Origin: Paratractidigestivibacter sp963640745
GTDB taxonomy: Bacteria; Actinomycetota; Coriobacteriia; Coriobacteriales; Atopobiaceae
DNA length: 14,563 bases
Assembly: GCA_963640745.1 (NCBI GenBank)
Contig: CAVIBB010000043.1
Span: 1 to 14,563, forward strand
Direction of reading: 5' to 3'
Within the stretch, counting starts at the first letter, position 1. The number at the start of each line of letters is the position of its first letter. The notes beneath the pieces were generated by a model, which was not told the DNA's origin, ran no database searches, and saw only the letters and a program-made list of their open reading frames with translations. The position numbers were made by a program, and so were the translations under genes. Positions 6,055 to 12,479 of the stretch are shown in pieces.

Positions 6055-8216
6055 CGTTCGTCATCCTTTCTCGCCTGCCCATCGAGCCAGGCGACTTCTT
6101 GCTCCAGATTGAACACGCCGAGGTGGTGGCCGCCGGGACAGACCTCGTGCGCAAGGTTCTCGCCGCGGCCCAAAAGGTCGTAGGCCGCGCCGACGATGTC
6201 GAGCTGCTCCTCCACGTTCGCAAGGCCGCGCGACCCGTTGAGGTGGTCTTCTTCGCAGCTCTGAACCAGAAGCGGACGCGGCGCGATGAGCGAGGCGATG
6301 TCGCCCATGTCGAAGAGGCGCCAGAGCCCGGGCGCGTAGTTGCACGCGCAGTTGCCGTTGAGATGCAGCAGCGCGTCGGCATATCCGTACAAATAGCCGG
6401 AGATAAAGGCCTTCTTTACGCGCGGGTCGAGCGCCGCGAGATAGAGCGCCTGCTCTCCCCCGCCGGAAAACCCGAAGCAACCGAGCTCATCCATACAGAT
6501 GTCGCCGCGCGCGTTCAGATAGTCCACGAGCCGCATCAGGTCCCAGGTGTTGAGGCCCGCGACCGAGAGGCCCAACGGCTCGGCCATCTTTGCCTGGTTG
6601 GCGCAGGTCCCGCGCAGATAGAGCTGCTCGTCGTCGCCGTGGCCCTTCCAATCGCGGCGCTCTCCCCAGCCGCGCGCATCGGGACACGCGACCACGTAGC
6701 CCATGCGCGCGAGGCGCAGGCCGTAGTCGTAGTTGAAACGTCGCACGGCGTCGTCGGCCGCGGGCACGCCGAGCACCCCGGCGACGGAATCCTTACCGGC
6801 GCCCTGGTGCCCGTGGGGAGCTATCCAGCAGAGCGCGCGGCCATCCGCGCCGCGGCGGGGATTGGCGGGTTCGAGCAGGTAGAACGGCATCCAAACGCCC
6901 GGCTCGGCGAGAATCGCCATCTTTATGCGGAGGATGCCGCCGGCAAGCTGCGCTCGCTCGAGCACACGGGGCTCGGGGTCGCAACGCTCGAGGAGGCTGA
7001 TGCCCAACAGGTCGGCGAGCCGCTCGCGTGAGCGGTCGCGCCAGGCGAGCCACTCGTCGGCCGAGCCGCCCGCAAAGGCCGCCCCGCGCCCGTCACGAAC
7101 GAAGCGCCGACGCAGTGCGGCCTCATCCTCAAAGTAGTTCTGGATGTGGAGAGTGCGGCCGTTTTCGGAAAGGCGCGCGGTCTCGACGGCCTCGCCTTCG
7201 CCGCCCTCGGGGTCCCAGCCCTCGTCACCCGCGAGGACGGCCTGGCGAGAAAAGCGCTCCACATCCGGCGAATCGACCGCATGGGTCCAGTCCGGCCAGT
7301 CAGCCGTGCTGCCCGCCGGCCCGTGCAACGTGCCCGCGGCATAGAAGCTACCCTCGTGAGCCGCCGGCTTGTTCCAATCCCACCAGCCCTCGGCCTTGAT
7401 ATGGGCACCGAGCCAGCAGTCCACGAGCACCGTCTTAGCGAACTCGCGCCACGGACGCCCCAGGTAAACGGTGCCGTCGGCGACGTCCGCGGCCGCCGTA
7501 AAGCTGCAGCCGTGGAACACAAACCCCTGCGGCTCGCCCTCAGGAGTGGACGCCGCGGTCACGTATCCGTTGACGTCCATGTCGCGGTTGAGCGAGCGGA
7601 TCTCGCAGCCCTCGAAGTACGCGCGCCCGCCGCCGAAGATAAAGTCGACGTCACCCTCGATGAGGCAGCGGCGAAAGTACTGGCGCCCGACGATGCGCGG
7701 CGCGAACTGTTTAGGCCCGATGAAGCCGCCGGGCTTGACCTCGCGCGGGGGCAATGGCCCGCAAAAGAGCGTGTCCTGATGCCCGAGCAGGCGACAGCCG
7801 TCAACTACGAGCCGGTCGCCGTCGGCGTAGAGCGCCAGTCCTTGACCCACCTCACGCCCGTCGCCCGCATCGTTCACGATAGTCAGGTTCCGCAGCGTCA
7901 CGTCCGCCGCGTCCACGAGCATCGTATACGTGCGGAACGTCCCGAGCTTGCCGTCGACACCCGTGCCGTCGTCCGACTCCATGAAGGCGCCCAGGCCGTT
8001 CACGATGCGCACGCTCTCGGCCGTCTCGCCGGCCAGGGTCACGTTGGGGCGGCGAATCTCGACGCGCTCGCGGTACTCGCCAGGAGCGATTTGGATCTCG
8101 ACCGGCAGCGACTCGTCCGGAACCTGCTCGCAGGCCGCCGCGAGAGCCGCCGAAACCGTCGGGAACGCCCCCTCAACGCCCACGGCCACCCTAAAAACCC
8201 GCTTTTCCACGCTCAT
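6051..8216 (-). CDS. Pectin methylesterase (CE8) fused to alpha/beta-hydrolase esterase
   Basis: A 721-residue two-domain protein. Residues about 1-330 are a CE8 pectinesterase beta-helix: GQGLALY (124-130), GHQDTLF with Gln147/Asp148, GDVDFIFGGG with Asp191, and YLGRPW with Arg254/Trp256. About 22 extra residues separate the two catalytic Asp motifs compared with plant and Dickeya enzymes as I recall them. Residues about 350-715 are an alpha/beta-hydrolase of the acetyl-esterase / Abhydrolase_7 kind, with nucleophile elbow GFSGGG (Ser584), candidate acid Asp657 (EEDHLN) and candidate His697/698 (GGHHLG). The protein would remove methyl esters and probably acetyl groups from homogalacturonan oligomers. 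There is no signal peptide, unlike most pectinesterases. The ATG is preceded by TAGGGGG. It is first in a two-gene unit with the SGNH esterase. Confidence 0.9.
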   Translation of the reverse strand: MSVEKRVFRVAVGVEGAFPTVSAALAAACEQVPDESLPVEIQIAPGEYRERVEIRRPNVTLAGETAESVRIVNGLGAFMESDDGTGVDGKLGTFRTYTMLVDAADVTLRNLTIVNDAGDGREVGQGLALYADGDRLVVDGCRLLGHQDTLFCGPLPPREVKPGGFIGPKQFAPRIVGRQYFRRCLIEGDVDFIFGGGRAYFEGCEIRSLNRDMDVNGYVTAASTPEGEPQGFVFHGCSFTAAADVADGTVYLGRPWREFAKTVLVDCWLGAHIKAEGWWDWNKPAAHEGSFYAAGTLHGPAGSTADWPDWTHAVDSPDVERFSRQAVLAGDEGWDPEGGEGEAVETARLSENGRTLHIQNYFEDEAALRRRFVRDGRGAAFAGGSADEWLAWRDRSRERLADLLGISLLERCDPEPRVLERAQLAGGILRIKMAILAEPGVWMPFYLLEPANPRRGADGRALCWIAPHGHQGAGKDSVAGVLGVPAADDAVRRFNYDYGLRLARMGYVVACPDARGWGERRDWKGHGDDEQLYLRGTCANQAKMAEPLGLSVAGLNTWDLMRLVDYLNARGDICMDELGCFGFSGGGEQALYLAALDPRVKKAFISGYLYGYADALLHLNGNCACNYAPGLWRLFDMGDIASLIAPRPLLVQSCEEDHLNGSRGLANVEEQLDIVGAAYDLLGRGENLAHEVCPGGHHLGVFNLEQEVAWLDGQARKDDER

Positions 8217-8238
8217 CCGAGCCCCCTACAAATCAAAC

Positions 8239-8370
8239 TCTGACTTTTCGCACATTAAAACTGAACCCGCTGAGTAGCCTGCCAGCCAGGCAACCCCGCC
8301 AACTGGGCAAACGTCACTGACAGGCCCTTGGCTACTCGGCGAACCGGATTTTAAAGTGCGAAAAGTCAGA
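8239..8370. repeat. 132-bp inverted-repeat element upstream of the esterase operon
   Basis: Two 41-base arms (8239-8279 and 8330-8370) are inverted copies matching at 32 of 41 positions. The outer 15 bases, TCTGACTTTTCGCAC and its complement, are perfect, and so are the inner eight, GAGTAGCC/GGCTACTC. Seven adjacent mismatches sit in the middle. The 50-base loop holds a small hairpin (GCCTG/CAGGC, 8277-8291) and the 15-mer CAACTGGGCAAACGT shared with 86-100. It fills the space between the polygalacturonase terminator and the esterase ATG, so it contains or overlaps that operon's promoter or leader. I found no convincing -35/-10 pair. It could be a miniature inverted-repeat element or a structured leader RNA; no target-site duplication is evident. 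Confidence 0.75.
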
Positions 8371-8389
8371 CTTTCGTCCGAAGCCTTCC

Positions 8390-8432
8390 AAAAAGGGGCG
8401 GCGCGGCGAAGTCGCGCTCGCCGCGCCGCCCC
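8390..8432 (-). terminator. Intrinsic terminator of the polygalacturonase gene
   Basis: A perfect 15-bp GC-rich stem (8395-8409 with 8418-8432; GGGGCGGCGCGGCGA and its complement) has an 8-base loop. On the minus strand it is followed directly by TTTTTGG (8394-8388). It starts 24 bases after the GH28 stop, so it closes that transcript and isolates the downstream esterase operon. Confidence 0.88.
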
Positions 8433-8456
8433 CAAACCGGCGGTTTTCCCGCGCCG

Positions 8457-10052
8457 CTAGGCGCGGATGACCTCGTCGACGTTCGTCAACTGCATCTCGT
8501 CGCCGTCCTGGCCCTCGACCACGACGTTGCGCAGGTCGAGCACCTTGACGTTCTGGGCGATGATGCCCTGGCGAACCATCGGCTCGACGCCGCAGGCCAT
8601 CGCGGGCGCGGCCGGCTCGGCGTCCTCGGCGAAGGTCACGTGAACGTCCTCGAAGGTCAGGCGCGTGACCTTGCTCTCGGGCAGGCCGGTGATGTAGGCG
8701 GCCGCCGCATGGCAGTTCGTGGCCTCGATGTCGCGGAAGGTCGTGACGCCAAAGCCCGGGGTACGCTCATCGACAGGCAGCGGGCCGCGATCCTGCACGT
8801 AGTCGGTCTTGCCGTCCTTGTCGCAGAAGTAGAAGGAGTTGACCACGAACGGGGTGAGCACCTGGTCCATGCGGATGTGCTCGAAGGTAATGCCCTCGTT
8901 CACGGCGTCCTTACCGCGGCCGCGGCGGGTCTTCACGCGCAGGCCACGGTCGGTGCGCTCAAAGAGGCACTTGGAGACGGTGAGGTCCTTGATGCCGCCG
9001 GCAGCCTCGGAGCCCAGGACGACCGCGCCGTGGCCGTCGTGCATGTAGCAGTGCGCGATAACCATGTCGTGCATCGCGGGGCGCAGCTCGGGCTCGATGC
9101 CAAGCTTGCCGCTCTTAATGGCGATGCAGTCGTCGCCCACGGAGAAGTGGCAGCCGAGAACGCGCACGAAACCGCAGCTCTCCGGGTCGAAGCCGTCGGT
9201 GTTGTGGGAGTTCTTCGGGCCCTCGATGGAGAGACACAGGGCGTCGACGTGCTCGCACAGGATCGGGTGGATGTTCCACGCCGGGCTGTTGCGCACGGTA
9301 AAGCCGGCCATGGCGACGTTCTCGCACTCAGTCAGGAAGATCATGCGCGGGCGGGCGACCTCGCGGCCCTCCTCCGGGCGGTAGATATTCTTGAAGTCCT
9401 TGTTCCACCAGTTGTCCTCGGCGAAGTCGGTCTGGCCGTCGATGGCGCCGCGGCCATAGATGCAGACGTTCTTGACGCCCATGCCGGTAAAGGTGGAGCA
9501 GTAGGTCGAGAAGCTCTCGCCCTCCCAGCGGCCCATCGGCGCCATGCCGGAGCCGGCGTAGCCGTCACCCTTCTTGCCGCGGAGGGTCTGGGGCAGGTAC
9601 GCGAGCGCCGCGCGGTCGTGGCGAGCCAGGAGCTGGGCGCCCTCGGCGAGCTCGATGTTGATGTCGCTCTTGAGGAAGAGGGACTTGATCAGGTAGCTGC
9701 CGGCGGGGATAAGCACACGCCCGCCCTTGGGGCAGGCCATAATCGCGGCCTGGATGTTGGTGGTGTCGTCGTGCTCGGCGTCGCCCTTGGCGCCGCAGTC
9801 GCGCACGTCGATGGTGAAGGTCTCGTCCGGGGTGGTCACGCCCACGGTAAGCTCACGGTCGCCGTTGACGAAGCGGATGATGTTGCGGCGGCCCGGCTCG
9901 AGGCCGTCGACGTAGGTCTCGACGCGGTCGGTGGTGCCGGCGGGCTCGTCGTTAACGAAGACCTCCCAGGTGTCCTCGGTGGTGAAGTAGCCGCCGTCGT
10001 CGAGCTCGATCACGGCCGCGCGGGGGCAACGCCAGATAACGCTGGTTTCCAT
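8457..10052 (-). CDS. GH28 polygalacturonase, exo-type, predicted cytoplasmic
   Basis: A 531-residue enzyme. Residues about 1-75 form a fibronectin-III-like N-terminal domain (FVNDEPAGTTDRVETYVDGLEPG region); from about 80 a right-handed beta-helix of family GH28 begins (DVRDCGAKGD). Signature residues are all present: NTDGFDP (284-290, Asp286), GDDCIAIKSG with Asp307/Asp308, GHG with His341, and RVK (372-374). The EDNWW motif (212-216) and the N-terminal domain recall bacterial exo-polygalacturonases, so release of galacturonate or digalacturonate from oligomer ends is likely. No signal peptide is seen; the N-terminus is polar. The ATG has an ideal TAAGGAG six bases upstream. It follows the second GPH transporter by 159 bases, with a terminator-like hairpin between, and has its own terminator downstream. 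Confidence 0.92.
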   Translation of the reverse strand: METSVIWRCPRAAVIELDDGGYFTTEDTWEVFVNDEPAGTTDRVETYVDGLEPGRRNIIRFVNGDRELTVGVTTPDETFTIDVRDCGAKGDAEHDDTTNIQAAIMACPKGGRVLIPAGSYLIKSLFLKSDINIELAEGAQLLARHDRAALAYLPQTLRGKKGDGYAGSGMAPMGRWEGESFSTYCSTFTGMGVKNVCIYGRGAIDGQTDFAEDNWWNKDFKNIYRPEEGREVARPRMIFLTECENVAMAGFTVRNSPAWNIHPILCEHVDALCLSIEGPKNSHNTDGFDPESCGFVRVLGCHFSVGDDCIAIKSGKLGIEPELRPAMHDMVIAHCYMHDGHGAVVLGSEAAGGIKDLTVSKCLFERTDRGLRVKTRRGRGKDAVNEGITFEHIRMDQVLTPFVVNSFYFCDKDGKTDYVQDRGPLPVDERTPGFGVTTFRDIEATNCHAAAAYITGLPESKVTRLTFEDVHVTFAEDAEPAAPAMACGVEPMVRQGIIAQNVKVLDLRNVVVEGQDGDEMQLTNVDEVIRA

Positions 10053-10130
10053 GTGTCTCTCCTTAAACGAAGAAGTGCCTATTTAGCTGAGGGGCTCCGG
10101 GACTCCAGGCCCCGCGCCCCGATCGTTTGT

Positions 10131-10172
10131 AAGAAAGGGGCCGCACCGCCGGCTTTCGGCAGCACGGCCCCT
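10131..10172 (-). terminator. Terminator-like hairpin between GPH2 and GH28
   Basis: The outer stem AGGGGCCG (10136-10143) / CGGCCCCT (10165-10172) encloses an inner stem GCCG/CGGC. On the minus strand the exit is TTTCTTACAAA, a moderate T tract. It lies about 40 bases after the transporter stop. It may fully end the transporter transcript or let part of it read through into the polygalacturonase gene. No clear promoter is visible between it and the GH28 ATG, so partial read-through is plausible. Confidence 0.7.
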
Positions 10173-10211
10173 CCAAGGGAATGCTATGACGATCCGTGAA
10201 GCGTTCGAAGC

Positions 10212-11771
10212 TTACGCGGCAGCCTGGACGGAATCCTCCTGGTAGCCCACGTTGTTGTGGCCGAAGCACTCCTCGTACTTGAAGCCGGAGAGGTCCTCGC
10301 AGAGCTGCTTGACCTCGGGGTCGACGTCTGCCATGAGGCCACCGTCCTTGACGCGCTTGACCTCGGCGCAGAGCATGTCGCACTGCTCCTTCTCGATGTG
10401 GATGGTCTTGCCCAGGACGCAGGCGACGATGAAGCAGCCGGCGCAGCCGATCAGCATGAAGGCGCAGATGGAGACGGGCACGGAGGTGGGCTGCACGATG
10501 TCGGCGGAGTTACCGGAGGACTGGATGAAGCCGCAGATGCCCAGGGTAAAGGCCCAAGCGGAGGTCGCGAAGGCGGAGACGATCTGGTCGACGAACTTCT
10601 GGGCGGCGGAGTAGATGCCCTCGCGGCGACGGAGCGTGATGAGCTCGTCGATGTCGGGCATGTAGTTCAGGGGAACGTCGAGCAGGTACTGGAAGCCGAC
10701 GTAGAAGAACTTCCAGATGGCGAAGATGATCGGGTAGGCAATCATCGAGAGGGCCATGTCGGAGAGACCCATGATGTTGCCGGCAGCGAAGACGTTGTAG
10801 GCAACGATGCAGGCGGCAGCGCCCAGCGTGGAGACGTACCAAGGCTTGTGGAAGCCCTTCTTGGCCATCCAGGCGACCCAGACGACGGTGCAGACGATGG
10901 CGACGATCTTGCCAGGCATCTCCATGACGGCCTCATAGGACTTGGGGATACCGAGGGAGTAGACGATGAAGAACGAGAGGCACGCGGACCAGCAGGCGGC
11001 GGCGAGCTTCATGAAAGCGTACGGAGCGAGAACCTTGCGGAAGGAACGGTTGCGGAAGGTGGAAAGGACGTCGACGACGAGCTTCTTGACGGCCTGGCCA
11101 ACGCCCTCGATCTTCTCCTGGGCGACCTCTTCGGGGCCACGCTCCCAAGTGGAGCAGTAGACGACGATGAGGGAGACGGCCATGATCGCGGCGTTGATGG
11201 ACGCGATGATGAAGTAGGGCTGAGGGCCGGTCTCGCCGAAGAGACCGAAGCCGAAGCCGACCAGAGCGGCCATGGCGAAGCCGGAGACGTTACCGAAGAT
11301 GTGCTTGAAGCCGGTAAGGTAGGTGCGCTCCTCGTAGTCGTCGGTCATCTCGATGGTGAGCGGCGCGAGGTTGGAGGAGGCGAACGTGTACGCGATGTTG
11401 TACACGATGTAGAGGAACAGGTAGTACGGGAAGCCGAACGGCGTGACCGTGAAGATCAGCGGCTCGGCGATCATCATCGGGATAGCGATGAGCAGCCAGA
11501 AACGACGACGACCGAACTTACGACCAACGGCGGTCGAATAGAAGTTGTCGGCGATGAAGCCGAGGACCGGGGCGAGGAACGCGTTCAGGTACACGGCGGC
11601 GGCGGCGACGGCAGCTGCCTCAGCACCCGAAAGGCCGCACTCCGTGGACAGGAACATGACCATGTAGCTGTGGGTGAAGGTCAGCGCGCCGGAGTTGAGC
11701 ATGCCGCCCATACCAAAGCCCAAGCGGGTCCAGAATGTGATCTTTCTCTTTTTTCCGAGCTTTTTGAACAT
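10212..11771 (-). CDS. GPH-family (MFS) hexuronide/oligogalacturonide symporter 2
   Basis: A 519-residue, about 12-helix GPH permease paralogous to the one at 3250-4839. Shared marks are the loop-2/3 cluster GRKFGRRRFW (83-92), EERTYLTGFKHIF in the following cytosolic loop, STWERG before the central loop, and a cytosolic tail from about 455 containing DVDPEVKQLCEDLSG and ECFGHNNVGY. Helix 2 is alanine-rich (AAAVAAAAVYLNAF) and, by eye against MelB, both cation-site Asp positions are replaced (Asn63, Ala67). A different coupling ion or mechanism is therefore possible. It lies upstream of GH28, so saturated galacturonides or galacturonate are the likely cargo. The ATG has GAGAGG upstream. Its promoter carries the same palindromes as that of GPH1. 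Confidence 0.9.
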   Translation of the reverse strand: MFKKLGKKRKITFWTRLGFGMGGMLNSGALTFTHSYMVMFLSTECGLSGAEAAAVAAAAVYLNAFLAPVLGFIADNFYSTAVGRKFGRRRFWLLIAIPMMIAEPLIFTVTPFGFPYYLFLYIVYNIAYTFASSNLAPLTIEMTDDYEERTYLTGFKHIFGNVSGFAMAALVGFGFGLFGETGPQPYFIIASINAAIMAVSLIVVYCSTWERGPEEVAQEKIEGVGQAVKKLVVDVLSTFRNRSFRKVLAPYAFMKLAAACWSACLSFFIVYSLGIPKSYEAVMEMPGKIVAIVCTVVWVAWMAKKGFHKPWYVSTLGAAACIVAYNVFAAGNIMGLSDMALSMIAYPIIFAIWKFFYVGFQYLLDVPLNYMPDIDELITLRRREGIYSAAQKFVDQIVSAFATSAWAFTLGICGFIQSSGNSADIVQPTSVPVSICAFMLIGCAGCFIVACVLGKTIHIEKEQCDMLCAEVKRVKDGGLMADVDPEVKQLCEDLSGFKYEECFGHNNVGYQEDSVQAAA

Positions 11772-11841
11772 CGAGACTTCCTCTCCCTTGTAGGCGCCAA
11801 GTCACGGCGCATCCTACGTCCACGTGTTAATCGTTTGGAAG

Positions 11842-11853
11842 GTGAACGTTAAC
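11842..11853. promoter_or_regulatory. LacI-type operator candidate, GPH2 promoter, proximal
   Basis: GTGAACGTTAAC is identical to the site at 4910-4921 and, likewise, sits just downstream (three bases) of the -10 box. The flanks are conserved too (GGAAGGTGAACGTTAACC here, GGAGGTGAACGTTAACC there), which argues for one regulator controlling both transporter operons. Confidence 0.65.
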
Positions 11854-11856
11854 CTA

Positions 11857-11884
11857 AGTATACGGACAACACGGACGTTGTTAA
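11857..11884 (-). promoter_or_regulatory. Sigma-70-type promoter of GPH2
   Basis: On the minus strand -35 TTAACA (11884-11879) and -10 TATACT (11862-11857) are separated by 16 bases. Each is one base from consensus. The promoter lies about 86 bases upstream of the transporter ATG, the same distance as in the GPH1 operon. An imperfect dyad ACAAC/GTTGT (11866-11881) overlaps the spacer and -35. Confidence 0.65.
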
Positions 11885-11925
11885 GAGGGCGTTTTGGGTT
11901 CTCTGTGAACGGTAGTGGATGTACG

Positions 11926-11937
11926 GTGAACGTTCAC
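11926..11937. promoter_or_regulatory. Perfect palindromic operator GTGAACGTTCAC, distal
   Basis: This perfect 12-bp palindrome lies 84 bp, centre to centre, upstream of the proximal operator, close to eight helical turns, so looping between the two sites is possible. A half-site GTGAACG lies between them at 11905-11911. Confidence 0.6.
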
Positions 11938-11961
11938 TCGGGCGTCTTAACGAAGAAGAGG

Positions 11962-12351
11962 CCCACCGAAAAACACGCGCCCAGCAGCGCGGGAGCCCGT
12001 CGAGCCCTGCATGCGCGCCATCCAGTAACGAAGAGGCACGTCGCGCCCTGTAAACGCGCCGCCCAGTAACGCGGGCGGCACGTGAGCCCTGCATGCGCGC
12101 CGCGCAGTAACGCGGGCGGCACGCGAGCCCTGCAAACTCACCGCCCAGCAACGAAGAAGCACCTCGCGCCCCGTAAACGCGCCGCCCAGTAATCCGCCGT
12201 TACTGGGCGGCGAGGTTTTAGGGCTGGAGAGCGCTGTACATTACTGCGAAGCGAGGTTTCAGGGCCGGAGGACGGCCATCCGTTACTGGGCGGCGCGGCT
12301 CCAAGGCTGGAAGCCACCGCGCATTACTGGGCGGCGAGGTTCCAGGGCGCA
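11962..12351. repeat. 41-bp-periodic repeat array 2 (direct, then inverted)
   Basis: The core CAGTAACG or a close variant starts at 11982, 12023, 12064, 12105, 12146 and 12187, exactly 41 bp each time. Each core is preceded by a conserved CGCGCCGCC-type run and a CCCTG/CCCCG box. The orientation then flips: TTACTG starts at 12200, 12241, 12283 and 12324 (41, 42, 41 bp). The axis is a perfect 13-bp stem CGCCGCCCAGTAA (12180-12192) / TTACTGGGCGGCG (12200-12212) with a 7-base loop. It belongs to the same repeat family as the array at 5099-5363. It lies between the uxaA terminator and the GPH2 promoter, with no credible gene. Function unknown. Confidence 0.88.
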
Positions 12352-12388
12352 GTCACCGCCGGACACCAACCCCGGACCCCCTGAACGC

Positions 12389-12433
12389 AAAACCCGCCCA
12401 CGGCAGGGCTCTTCATCCCTTGCCGCGGGCGGG
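12389..12433 (-). terminator. Intrinsic terminator of the uxaB-uxaA operon
   Basis: A long stem of 16-17 bp (12393-12408 with 12417-12433; CCCGCCC, CGGCA and GGG blocks pair with only small irregularities) has a short loop. On the minus strand it is followed by TTTTGCGTT (12392-12384). It lies about 47 bases after the uxaA stop. Confidence 0.88.
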
Positions 12434-12479
12434 CAAATGCACATCGCAAACAACTGCCGCTCACAATGGAAAATGCGAT

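Noticed and set aside
8239..8370. Insertion sequence or transposase remnant in the inverted repeat
   Set aside because: No coding capacity and no evident target-site duplication; kept only as an inverted-repeat element of unknown origin.
8226..8435. 69-codon minus-strand frame across the inverted repeat
   Set aside because: It spans the GH28 terminator stem and the inverted repeat arms, and has no recognisable protein features.
11826..11837. GTTAATCGTTTG as a further LacI-type operator
   Set aside because: It has a central CG and partial similarity to the GTGAACGNTAAC sites but too many mismatches and no counterpart at the other promoter.
11962..12351. CRISPR array
   Set aside because: Units are degenerate along their whole 41 bp with no unique spacers, the orientation flips in the middle, and no cas gene is nearby.
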